From Maylandia zebra (Eukaryota; Chordata; Actinopteri; Cichliformes; Cichlidae), in NCBI RefSeq assembly GCF_041146795.1, contig NC_135176.1, forward strand, positions 12,505,786 to 12,569,785: a stretch of 64,000 bases of DNA, given 5' to 3'. A model generated the notes under the pieces. The model saw nothing but the letters and a program-made list of their open reading frames with translations. It searched no databases and was not told the origin of the DNA. Of the stretch, positions 50,604 through 63,000 are shown one piece after another. Position 1 is the first letter of the stretch; every line of letters starts with the position of its first letter. The translations under genes and the position numbers were made by a program.

Positions 50604-53600
50604 TTTCTGTGTGAAATCTTCAAATCTGCGTCTTTGAGCTCTCGTCCACTCTTACTCCTCCTTAATGAGGGTAGCTTCCAAACCGGGCTCTCACAACACC
50701 AGGCTAAAGGTTGGTTTAAACACAACTCTTTTTAAAAATTGTTCTACACATACAGCAACTGTAGCTTGACTTTACCTTCTGCTGACCCAGATTTATTGAG
50801 TGGAGCTGTTAAGTATAGACACGCAACAGATTGGATGGATTTAGGAAAGCATCACGAGCTTATGTGGATTAGAATCCACGAGTTGGCATTCAGGATCACA
50901 CCATCAAGACTTACATGTGCGGGCAAAAAGATGCTGCAACTATTTCTGTGATTTCTCAGATGAGCGCAACACTACTTCACAGGAAAGATGTCCTCTCTGT
51001 GTGGTCATTACAGCTGTATATACTGTGCTGTTGCTACTGCTGAATGTTTGCAGTTAACAGCTGATCAAATGTACCTGAGGCACGGTAGAGAAAGTTGTGT
51101 TGAAAAGGGTGGTCAGATGCTCTCTTTTGTGCAGACAGATTAATAAGAAGGTTTGGGGTTTCCCTTACAACCATGTGAAGATCAATAACTCTCACTTACA
51201 CTTGTGCATTTTTATGCAGTATGTTTGCAGAAGGCTAAGCCTTTTAGGAACATAAACCAACATCTAACTTTTTTTTTAAAAAGAAGCAATAATGCAAATT
51301 TAGTAGCTCCACAACATCTGCCCTATAATAAATTTAACTAATGATCCTAGTATTTAAATAAAAAAAGACAAGAAAACAAAAGAATTATAAACCTGATTAA
51401 AGTGGAAAATCATATTGAGTCCATTCCAAATTATCTTTTTAGAGTATCTTCAGTATACAGTCAATCACATACAGAAAGGTTCAAATTCTCTTATCATTGT
51501 TCGGTGTGATTAGGTGTGACATAAGTAGGCTATGTGAACAGTACAGGTGGGGCACATAAGCTCGTTTGTTGAGAAATAGTTCCAGCATGTTACGCCCCTG
51601 TGATTACAACTTGTTGATTCAACTTTTACAGTTTTACACTCAACTTTGGGGAGCAAGCCAGTAAAGAAGTTTCCTCCTGCCAAACTATGACGTCGCTGAT
51701 AGCTGGCAAGAACTGGCAGGTTTACTTCGGCAAATCTGCTACATTTAACACTGATTTTTTTGTGCTATGGTTGGGTTAAGGGCAAGATCCAACCAAAATC
51801 CACCCAAGATTCAACCAAAGGCAAGATGTGAGATTAAGCAGGGTCAAGGCTAACTGGATTAAGTTGGCCTTCACCCTACTTTAAATTGCAGTTTATCACT
51901 TGTATCTAGAGAAATAGTCCAGATGTCATTATTTATCTTGATGGGCGACCGTGGTTCAGGGGGTTGGGAAGCTCATCTTGTAACCGGTTGCCGGTTCGAT
52001 CCCCAGCTCTATCTGTCCTGGTTGTTGTGTCCTTGGGCAGGACACTTCACCCTACCGCCTACTGGTGTTGGCCAGAGGGGCCGATGGTGCGATATGGTAG
52101 CCTTGCTTCTGTCAGTCTGCCCCAGGGCAGGCTACAACAGTGGTTTGCCTCCACCAGTGTGTAAATGTGAGAGTGAATCAATAGTGGAATTGTAAAGGGC
52201 TTTGAGTGTCTAGAAAAGCGCTATATACATGCAATCCATTATTGATGATAATTTTAATTAAATACAGTGGATTTTGTATTAATACAACTTTATTTTTATT
52301 TTTTTTAACTTTTATTTAGGTAGCTAAATAATTTAGGTGTATATCTGTACAACAAAGTAAAATGGGTGTGAGTGGAAAAGAACCAAAGAATTTTAAACGT
52401 ACTACCAGCCCTGAGTTGCTTTCTTATATTCTTCACTCAGAATTAAGTCAGTATTTTGGTGCCTTTTAAGTTACACGTTGATGATGTACTTTGAAGGTGT
52501 GAAACAAATGCAAATGAAGAACATAACATGACGAAATTAACATTATAAGTTGTTGTGTCTGCAAAGTTTCATTCAGTTTGGCACATCTTTTAAGGAGGAC
52601 ATAGGGCATACACACACCATACATGTAGTAACATTGTCTTTTTTTTACTAATTTCAGTGAACCACCCTATTGAATAGCCCCAAAAGCGACGTACAGCTGT
52701 GTTTTTGAGGGTGAACTGAGAAGCACAGTAATTATCAGGTTAAATCTATTGTCCTTATAGTTTCTAAAATTCAATTCAATCAATTTTACAAAGCATTTTT
52801 GTTGATAAGTGTCCCAGTCCAGTCTATTCTCCTAAATTACCCATTTGGGTACAGTTATTTATTCTCGACAATATCACAACCCATGTGTGGCACATAGGTG
52901 AAGATTACTTATGGAGTTTAGCATTAATTACATGTTAAATCAGACCAGTTGAGCAAGACTAAACCATAGTCACATAGACCCCCACACCACACAATAAGTA
53001 TCATATCAACCTCTTGAAACCAACTCCTGCTGTTGGTCTGGTTCTTTGGGTTCATTAGCCTGCACTGGTAATAAAAACAGCCCTACTCCTGATGGCAGCT
53101 CAATATCACAGATATGTCAACTCTGAAAATCTATTAGATTAAAAACACAACACACATATGGTTTCTAATCAGTAATTTAAATAAGGGTTAGGGGTATAAA
53201 TATGTGCCCTGCTTGTTGGATTAACTGAGCAAAAGAACCTGGTAGCTCGTAAAAAAAACCCAAAACCCTGTATATTGCAGAAACTTACATACAGATAAAT
53301 AAAAACTTAGCAGATATAACGTAACCTTGTGTTAGCATCTCTCACTTACTGGTAACTGTGTGTGGCAGGAGGCTTTCATGTGCTGCTACTCTTAGCAAGA
53401 AAGAGACATTTATGAAAATTGGACAAAATAAACTTTTTTTTTGTGCCACACCAAAGAAAAATAAATGTTTTAACTGATGTATTTAAGGACCAGAATCATG
53501 TTTGTGTGCAGCTAATACTATGTAAGCGAGCCTTATGTTGATTCATTGATTTCAAAGTAGGTTTTTTTTAAGTACACATCTTTAACTTGGTCTCTGTTGG

Positions 53601-54030
53601 TGGGCTGCAGGAGCACACGGAGGTGAGGTCAGCCTTTGATGGTATCTGTCAGACAGGCTCAGGGCGTACACTGCAGAAAACTCAAATTAATGTAAAGGAA
53701 ATGTAAAACAAAGCACCGAAACACTAGCATAGCTATCGATACTCCTCCAGTTGCCGCCCAAAGGTACAGGAGAAGGAGAAGGAGGTGTCTTCCTCCTGGA
53801 TAAAGCTGCACCTGCGCCCTGCCTCCTGTCTCCTCGTCACCTCACCGCCCACCGGTTTGTTTCCTGCTCGTCACTCAGTTGTTGTGTCTGAGCTACAGCG
53901 CTTATTTTTCAACTTCAGCCACCACATCATGGAGTCCTAAAAAAACCGCTTTCCCCTGTGAAATGCGGAGTGACGAGTGACAAACCGGACAGCGAAGGGC
54001 CACCTCTGTCGGGAGGGAGAGTGGGGGAAA
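50604..54030. other. spacer between the divergent SLAIN-like and SLC6 genes
   Basis: Both promoters should lie in this 3.4-kb region. The SLAIN-like start is followed (reading leftward) by nothing recognisable as a core promoter. On the SLC6 side the sequence turns GC-rich from about 53750, which fits the 5' untranslated exon. A SINE lies at 51940-52245. The AT-rich remainder (50700-51930 and 52250-53740) shows nothing I can name. Confidence 0.5.
51940..52245 (+). mobile_element. tRNA-derived SINE, nearly full length
   Basis: The head has a tRNA-type A box (GCGACCGTGGTTCAGG, from 51945) and B box (GGTTCGATCCC, 51993-52003). The body contains TTGTGTCCTTGGGCAGGACA and CACCCTACCGCCTACTGGTG, and the tail AAAGGGCTTTGAGTGTCTAG and AAAGCGCTATATACATGCAA ending in CCATTATT. 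This is a widespread fish SINE pattern, driven by RNA polymerase III and moved by a LINE. Few differences from the pattern I remember suggest a relatively young copy. Confidence 0.8.
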
Positions 54031-57000
54031 ATGCAGGACACAACCGGCAAAGCAGCCTCCGGGAACCCGGCTGGAGACAGCGGCGCAACCGCAGAGCAGG
54101 TAGGAGCAATGCAACTTTGTTATTCTGGCTTTCACCGCATCATACAGGACTCTGTGCAGGTGTAAGACACACGCCAGCGTCCTGATGTAACTCCAGAAGC
54201 CCATTACGACTTTACGAGCAGTTCAATGTCACCAACGGGCGCTTTCAGTTGTCTGAAAGATACCGTGTTCAGATGAGGCGGTCCAACCTGTCCGCCTGCA
54301 TTGCTCTCAGGCTTTTCCTCTTCGTCTGCAGCAGATAAAGCCCTTGCCTCGGTTCAGTTGTTCAGCAGTTGTGTTTACCTTAACTTTTCCCCGCTGTGTA
54401 CATCCCACATGCACAATGAGTACTCTGCTAGAAAGACTGGTTCAATAGTGGAGCAAATGTGTAGAAACGGGAAATAAAACGATTCGTTTCCCTCTGAGGT
54501 GTGGCTGTGGTATATTAAGTGACTGTGTGGGTTTTTGGGGGTTATAATTGAAAATGATTGCTGCTACTTGTTATTCTAAGCCCCCACTCTTTAAATCTCA
54601 ATGGGACAACTTATAAAATATATCTGGATTTTAATCGTCGAAGAATAGTAATCACCACAAGAAACAAGAGTAACTGTAACCTTAAAGAAGTTTTGTTTTG
54701 TTTTTTGACCAACAGATTTTACCATGTGCATCAGATTGTCCACATCATATCTGTTTGATGAAGTGTGTAAAAGCCAGTCATACAAAATATCTCAGACATG
54801 CTACATTATGGGCTCAAAAGTTGTAATGTTGTTTAATTCAAACGAAAAAATACAAAATAAAAAAAAATACAAAAAACTGCTTGATGGTGTCAATAAATGT
54901 TTTTAAGAACAAAAAGGAGTAGATGGAAGTTTAACACTTATCAAGACCTACTTCCCTTTTGTAAAAAGAACAATTTTTTTTTTTTTTATAATACTAGCTA
55001 AACTTTAATCCTCAGTAGCTATAGAAACGTGCACATAATGATGTTAAATGACAATGGTAATATCCAGATAACAGCGTGAGAACTCAACTGAGCAACTTCT
55101 TTTACAGAAGCAAGTCATCCTCATGTTCATGCAGTTTGTTTGTTTGTTTTTACGTAATAATACATTGGCGTTCAATGTGTTTAAAAATGGGGGGGGGAAC
55201 GTGAACTATATAACAATGCTTAAAGCAGAAGCCCTGTTGTTATCTTCATCAGACTTCCTCCCTGTGTGTGCAGACATCAAAACCAGTTCCTCCTTTGTTT
55301 AGAGGTAGATGGTGCGCAGGAAAGAAGAGGAACAGGAAGCAATAGATCAGTGGACGGTTTTAAGGAGATAGAAAAGTTAAACCACACGCTAAGTGTGTGT
55401 ACCTGTTCTTGGTTTTTGTACTCGACTGTGTAATCCACAAACTGCAAACAAACCTTGTCAGACAAAAGCAAACAGAACAGTCAGTCACAGTCAGTTCCTC
55501 ATATGTATTTACATCAGAGTTACCATGTATTTCCCGTCTCATTTCAACATCCTAACAATGTAATTTGTTGTTGTTGTTGTTGTTGTTTTTAGAATAAAGT
55601 ACATATGAATGGAAATACAGTCACACAAAATGGTTTCAACCCGCCAAGTATACCTACACCACAGCCACAGTCTGAATGCCAACTACCTACTCCAACACCG
55701 ATTGTCCAGAGGGAGCAGTGGGGTGGAAAGTATGAGTTCCTGCTCTCCTGCATTGGATACTGCGTGGGACTGGGAAACGTGTGGAGGTTCCCCTACCTTT
55801 GTTACCGCAATGGGGGAGGTGAGTGGTCCATAGTCAAATGCTTGTCGTGTGTGTGTGTGTGTGTGTGTCATTGTTTGTAACACTCATTTGTGCATGAGGC
55901 ACTCTTTGCCCTGCCCTTGGGTGTGTGCTTCTCATCATGCTGATTTATTTGGCACACTTTTTCCAGAGCACACCATGACACCCTCTGGAAAGACTGAGGA
56001 GAGTGGGAACTACAACACAAAGCATTCACTAATCCTCTAAGTAGGGACAATGTTTTTCCTCGATTACACGCCAGAAATGGGGTTTACTTTTTGATCCCAG
56101 CCTTAAGTAATACACATCTCCTTTTGAAAAGCGTACATGTTGCAGCTTCTTTGACAGTAAAGTCAGATAGATTATGTCTATATTGCATTTTTATAAGTTA
56201 GCCTGCTGCTACAGGCTGCCTGCATCCACAAACCAAGTCGTTTTTATTGAGTCGTCTCCCTCCCTTCATTAAAGAGGCCTGTTTCTAATCTTCACAGGTG
56301 TCTTTCTCATCCCCTATTTCATCATGCTTATTGTTACGGGTGTTCCGCTCTTCCTCATGGAGCTGAGTTTAGGCCAGTATGGAGCAGCCGGCCCGATCAC
56401 TGTGTGGAAATGCTGCCCTCTGCTCAAAGGTAATGACCTCCTATTGCAGGATTTTTTTGTAAGTAATTACAGAAAGCAGAAGCAAATCGGTGGAAAGACT
56501 TTGGAAACTTTAGCATGGTGTCTGCATGGTGATTTCATACTGGGGGTACTTTATTCCAGTTAGTTAGAACAAAATATTTGACCACAGTTATGCAGCATTT
56601 CTGTTTGAATTTGAAGGATTTGTGTGGGCAGAATCTCCGATTGACGTCAAAATGCCAGCGTCACCAGTCAGACCAGACATTATAGTTCATGCAAATAGCT
56701 GCTGAGTGACTCAAAACAAATTGCTGCCTCACTTCTTATGGCTTACCTTAAAATGCCTGGCTTCTCAGAAACTAATTTTAACCCTGTAAGAAATGTCTTA
56801 CCTGTGCTAGGGAGTGGTCATGCCAGCAGGCTTATTTAAGAGAAAGGTGAGACGGAGTTCCTCATAAAAGGAAAAAGGAAGTGAACGTTTTTATGTTAGC
56901 AAGAATAACACTGGCTGTCAGCAATGGTGCGATCAAGGGTGATAAACTCTGCAGTGATTGTTTAATGTCACTATTATTTCTTTTTGCCAGTTTAAGCACC

Positions 57001-60000
57001 ATTTTCTGAAACTAATGTATTACATACAGTTTGGCTTATACAGTAGAACATTTGCTTTTGTCTGAGGTACTCATGTCCCTCTCTGTGTTTTTACACAGGG
57101 ATTGGGATTGGGATGCTGTGTGTGTCCACACTGGTGTGTCTCTACTATAACGTTATTATAGCGTGGACATTTTACTACCTGGGCAGCTCATTCCAGAGCC
57201 CTCTGCCCTGGTCCTGTGAGGCCCTCGCCAATGCAGCTATCTGTAGTGGTAACATCACTGCCAATAACTCCACTGGTAAAGTCCTCACCCCGACAGAAAT
57301 CTTCTGGAAGTAAGTGCTTTATTTGGATGGTCATTTTACATAAATGAATAAATCAGTATTGTTTTTAAGGTTGTACATTATATGAAATGTTTTACTAAAA
57401 GAAAAAAGTAATGCCATCCAGCCCCTCTCCAGGAGACTGGTTCCAGAGCCCAAGCCATGTGTAGAGGTGAGCCCGACTATATCTAGCCGGTACCTCTCAA
57501 CCTCACGCACTAACTCAGGCTCCTTCCCCACCAGAGAGGTGACATTCCATGTCCCTATTGCAAGTCTTGGCAGCCGGGGGTCAGTCCGCCAGGGCCTCCG
57601 CTCCTGGCCGCCACCCGGCACACAATGCACCCGACCCCTATGGCGCCTCCTGCGGGTGGTGGGCCTGCGGGAGGATGGGCCCATGTCTCCTCTTCGGGCT
57701 GTGCCCAGCCGGGCCCCATGGACTAAGGCCCGGCCACCAGACGCTCGCCCTCGGGCACCCTCCCCGGGCCTGGCTCCAGGGCGGGGCCCCGGTAACCCTA
57801 TCCCGGGCAGGGTAAACTGTTCCCTCGGTGTCCTTTTCATAAGGGTCTTATGAATCGCTCTTTGTCTGGTCCCTCACCCAGGGCCAATTTGCCATGGGAG
57901 ACCCTACCAGGGGGCAAAAGCCCCCAGACAACATAGCCCGTGGGATCCCTGTGACACACAAACCCCTCCACCACGATAAGGTAGCGATTCAAGGAGGGGG
58001 CATGCCCACTCCGGGTCGGGGATGAGTTCCTGCCTCAAGTGGAGGAGTTCAAGTATCTCGGGGTCTTGTTCGCGAGTGATGGGAGAAGGGAGCCGGAGAT
58101 CGACAGACGGATTGGGGCTGCAGCTGCAGTAATGCAGACGCTGCACCGGTCCGTCGTGGTGAAGAGGGAGCTGAGTGTAAAAGCGAAGCTCTCAATTTAC
58201 CGGTCGATCTACGTCCCTACCCTCACCTATGGCCACGAGCTGTGGGTAGTGACCGAAAGAACGAGATCGCGGATACAAGCGGCAGAAATGAGCTTCCTCC
58301 GAAGGGTGGCTGGCCTCTCCCTTAGAGATAGGGTGAGAAGTTCGGCCATCCGGGAGGGGCTCAGAGTAGAGCAGCTGCTGCTCCACATCGAAAGGAGCCA
58401 GCTGAGGTGGTTCGGGCATCTGACAAGGATGCCCCCTGGGCGCCTCCTGGGTGAGGTGTTCCAGGCATGTCCCACCGGGAGGAGGCCCCGGGGCAGACCC
58501 AGGACACGCTGGAGAGATTATATCTCTCGGCTGGCCTGGGAATGCCTTGGTATTCCCCCGGATAAGCTGGAGGAGGTGGCTGGGCCTCTTTGCTTAGGCT
58601 GCTGCCCCCGCGACCCGGCCCCGGACAAAGCGGATGAAGATGGATGGAAAAAAGTAATGCATAGCAAGGGTTTAATTTGCAAAATATTTTTTTAAACTTA
58701 TATACAAATTGCATCAAAACAAAGTGACAAGAATTGTTCTCATTCAAGTCTACTCATTTTAAATTTCTCATACAATTATTTAGGTAATTATAAACCTTGC
58801 TGAAGTACTTGCTCAAAATGACTCGACACTTGATCCCTGTCAACTGTTTTTTAGTACTTCACAGCAACACAGTGTTATTACAGAATACATAAGAGTTTCA
58901 GTACAGAGCAGTTGTCTGTACAGATAACCACAGCAGTCCGTGGGACACGGTGAATGAATCCCAGAGGCTTTGCACATCATCATTACAAAAAGCACTGTGC
59001 TCATGATTTATCCTTTTAGTCAAAATGCATAATATCACAAGAGCTTTCTTTCATTTTAAGGTGTATAGCCTTATGGGTGGTAATGCAGTCAGTATTTTAT
59101 TACACTTTACTGCATGCAGGGGGGCCAGAGCTTTTCTGAGCTGTCAAAGAGTGAGGAGATGAGGTGCAGCCTGGACAGGTTGCTAGTCTGTCACAGGGCC
59201 AACACAGACGGACAGACAATCATTCATACTCTCCTGTGGGCAATTCAATCCCCAGTTAACCTACCCCCACTAACTGCATGTCTATAGACTATGGCAGAAA
59301 GCTGGAGTACCTTGAGAGAGCCCACGCCAACATGGAGAGACCATTCAAACTCCACACAGAAAGGCCCTAGCCATCGTACTATGCCTTTAGTCAAATTCAA
59401 TTTGGTTCAATTTTATTTAAGTGAATTCAAAAAATAAAAGAAATCTGAATATTACAGGCATTGTAGTAGACAAAGAGTGCCACAGAAACTGAATTTCACT
59501 TCTCTTACTCCCTTGTAGGACATATGGAATGTTTTAGCGTCCAGGACGATGTCATCATAGAAATCCAGACCAACAGCTGTGCCTTGTTTATATAGTTAAT
59601 GTCTAATAGGTGCTTGTTTGCATAGTTGCCTCACAGCAAAAATGTTTAAATCCAGCATGGAGCTTTTCTGTGTAGAGTCGACATGTTCTCCTCAACTTCC
59701 TCCTACAGTTAGGCTAATTAGTGATTCTAAATTACCCATAAGTGCAAACGCCTGTCTCTCTCTGTTAGCCCTGTGACAGCCCTGTGTATCCTGCCTCTTT
59801 CTGATAGCTGGGATAGGCTCCACCCCCCACACAACTCTGAATTGGATAAGTGGGAGAAAACAGATGCGTAATATGTGTGGTCATATTTGTGCTATTTCAT
59901 CTTGTAGTGAGCAAGTCCTGGGTGTAGTAGGCAGTAAGGGCCTTCACGATCCAGGCCCTGTGCGGTGGCCCCTGGCCCTGTGTCTACTCGCAGCGTGGAT

Positions 60001-63000
60001 CATCATCTTCCTGTGCATGCTCAAGGGCATCCGCAGTTCTGGCAAGGTGACGCAACACAATGTTCTTATTGTCAGCACAGATACAAACTCTTGCGTGGCC
60101 TCTGCTCGAATATCTTGCTGGCCTCATGTGTGTCCTTGCTGTCTTTGCTTTCAGGTGGTTTATGTGACGGCTACCTTCCCGTACTTTGTGCTCATTGTTT
60201 TGATCATCAGAGGGGCCACACTGGAGGGCTCTCTCCAGGGCGTCGCCTTCTACCTCACACCAGACTGGAGCCGCTTGGCTAACGCACAGGTAGATTTGAT
60301 GGGACAGTGGTAATTGGTGAACACAGTGTATTGATGCTGCTTTAAAATAACTGTGTGTGCGTGTGCGTGCGTGTGCGTGCGTGTGCGTGCGTGTGTCTGT
60401 GTGTGCGTCTGTGTGTGTTGCAGGTTTGGAATGACGCAGCCTCACAGATCTTCTACTCATTAGGTATTGGTGTCGGGGGGCTGCTCTCTATGGCCTCATA
60501 CAATAAGTTTGACAACAATGTCATCCGGTGAGTTTGGGCTCTGTTCTTTTGTTTTGTCATTTGTTTACTTGTTTTTCATGGCTCTGGTAATCATGGTTTG
60601 ATTTTTGTGTTTGTTTGTTTTCAGGGACACTATAGTTATCACCACAGGAAACTGTTGCACCAGCTTCTTTGCTGGATTTGCTATATTCTCAGTCCTGGGT
60701 CACATGGCATACAGGAAGGGCGTTCCTGTGGGAGAAGTGGCAGATACTGGTAGTTTACCTATTTGGCTTCTATAACACAGACAGCAACAATTAATTATTT
60801 ATATCAGGCTTTTTGAAATGCAATTTTTTTCTGTTTACCTTCAGGTCCTGGGTTAGCCTTTGTTGCTTACCCAGAAGCCCTTGCACTGCTGCCAGGCTCG
60901 GTGTTCTGGTCAATTATGTTCTTCCTCATGCTCTTTATGCTGGGAGTTGATACCCTGGTAAGGCTGCACTCTATACAAAGATAGCAGCATAAATATAGGT
61001 CTAACATACGGATACCACCTATTAATGTTTTACACCTTCTTAATGCTTCACAGTTTGGAAACATGGAGGGCATCACTACGGCCGTGTTGGATGAGTTTCC
61101 TCACCTCCGTGGAAACCCACTGCAAAAGTCCTTATTCTTGGGTGCTTTGTGTTTTTTCTTTTACCTGATGGGCCTCCTGTTAGTCACTAATGTGAGTATG
61201 TTGTTTTCAACGAGGAGTCTGACGTGTCTGCATGCTTCATATGATCAGAAAGAGTCATATTTCCCATGCTGTCTGTCTATACAGGGAGGAATTTACTGGT
61301 TCACTCTCATTGACTCCTTCAGCACTAGTTTCGGCCTCATCATCATCACCCTCTTCATGTGCATTGGCATCTCCTTCTTCTATGGTATCTCATCTCACAG
61401 CCCTCATATTCACAATAAACTCCTTTAACCATGTCACTCCTTTTTTGATCATTTCAGTGACTGACTTGCTGTATGGCAAGTTTGTTTGTTTTCCTGTATT
61501 TTATTTTTTGAATAGAACATTGATCATATTTTTTTACATTCTGTTTTCTTGGTTGAATGATGAGTATTTTTTTTAATGATCTTCCTTGTATTTGAATGTT
61601 TGTTTGTTTTTTCTAATTTGTTTTTTATTAGGCGTCAACCAGTTTTGTCAAGACATTTTGGATATGATTCGCCACTGCCCTCCCTGGTGTGGCAAAGTGC
61701 TGATTTACTTCAAAGCATGCTGGGTTTTCTGCACTCCGTTTCTTCTACTGGTGAGTTTACACTTGAACTGATATCGATATTGGTTGTTAGTAGATAACAA
61801 CAGCACTGGTGACGGCTAACAAATGTTTGTGAAAATATCTCTCTAATAAATCGAAGAATCTTTGCATGCAGGTCTCAGTGTGCCTGGCTGTTTCTTGCTT
61901 TTCTTTGCATCCCTTCACCCAAAAGTTCAGACTTAGCAGGACTATTGTGAGATGTCTGATCAAATGCAGTGTTGAGGTTGTTGTTTTCTGCTAGCTTTCA
62001 CAGCTCTAGCACAACTTTCTGTCTCCCGTTCACCACAGGATCCATATGTTTGATTTGGCACAGATTTTATGGCACATGCCCTTCCTCACCCCACCTTTCC
62101 ATTTACCCAGTCTAGGGACCAACACTTGGAGTACACTAGCTTTTGAGCCCATGAGGTGTGGTTTGTGACTCCTCTTGGTCTTTAAGTGGGAATCTCTGTG
62201 CATAAGGTGAATGTGTCCGTCATGAGGCATTTAGAGAAAGTCTGTAAATTGTAGCCACAGTAAATAACCCTTGTTGTGCACAACCTAATAGACAACGTAC
62301 AAGTTTTGATATTCTTTTTAATTACATTTTTTAAATTTTTTTTTTTTAAGGTGGCTGACTTCAAGTCCAGAAGCTATAAAGCTGCTTTATCTTAAATGTT
62401 TTACATTCTGTGACCTAAATTATCTTATTCTGTTTCCATTATTGTTTATCTGGCACAGCTATTATGGGATGAATAAGTAAAAAAAACCCACTTCTGGTAG
62501 CTGTGGTGATACTGCTAACTATAGCACACATTATATGCTTGTTGATTTGTATCATTTTAAAACCAAATGCTGCTGCTTCTAAAGCATGAACTTGGCATCC
62601 AGCGGGTAAATCTATTAGCATCTGCATTCAAGTGTACCAGTGAACCTTTAGTAAAAGCGCGAAAGAGAGTTCATAGTGTCCTATTAAATGACTGAAGGGT
62701 TTGACTCAGAAACTAACAAAGGAACTAAAATGACGTCACTCATTTGAAAGCGTCAGCTGCCCACTGTGCTGACATCTTTGGGGCAGGTAAATAATTGAAG
62801 AGGAGAAACTGGAATTCGATCTGCAGTTTTTCTGTGCCGGCCCTCCTCTCTGCTTCTTTTTGTGTTGAGATGAAATGATCCTCTGCTCACTCTGTACTTT
62901 TCCCGTTGCATAGTTCATCCTGACATACATCTTCATTGAGATGTACAGAACGTCACTCCACTACGGCGACTATGTGTATCCACTGTGGGGTAAAGCCTTA

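Noticed and set aside
51945-52015. tRNA-like A and B boxes, considered as a tRNA gene
   Set aside because: There is no cloverleaf-compatible acceptor stem visible and the unit continues into a known SINE body and tail.
57331-57840. 169-codon open frame on the - strand inside the SLC6 gene, with a proline/arginine-rich N-terminus
   Set aside because: It is the 5' region and start of the endonuclease of the inverted LINE half, not a host gene.
58039-58695. 218-codon open frame on the + strand inside SLC6 intron 4
   Set aside because: It is the C-terminal part of the LINE protein; annotated as part of the mobile element.
59984-60460. 158-codon open frame on the - strand with a Thr-His repeat
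   Set aside because: It is antisense to SLC6 exons 5 and 6 and reads through the GT/GC tract; the repeat keeps the frame open by chance.
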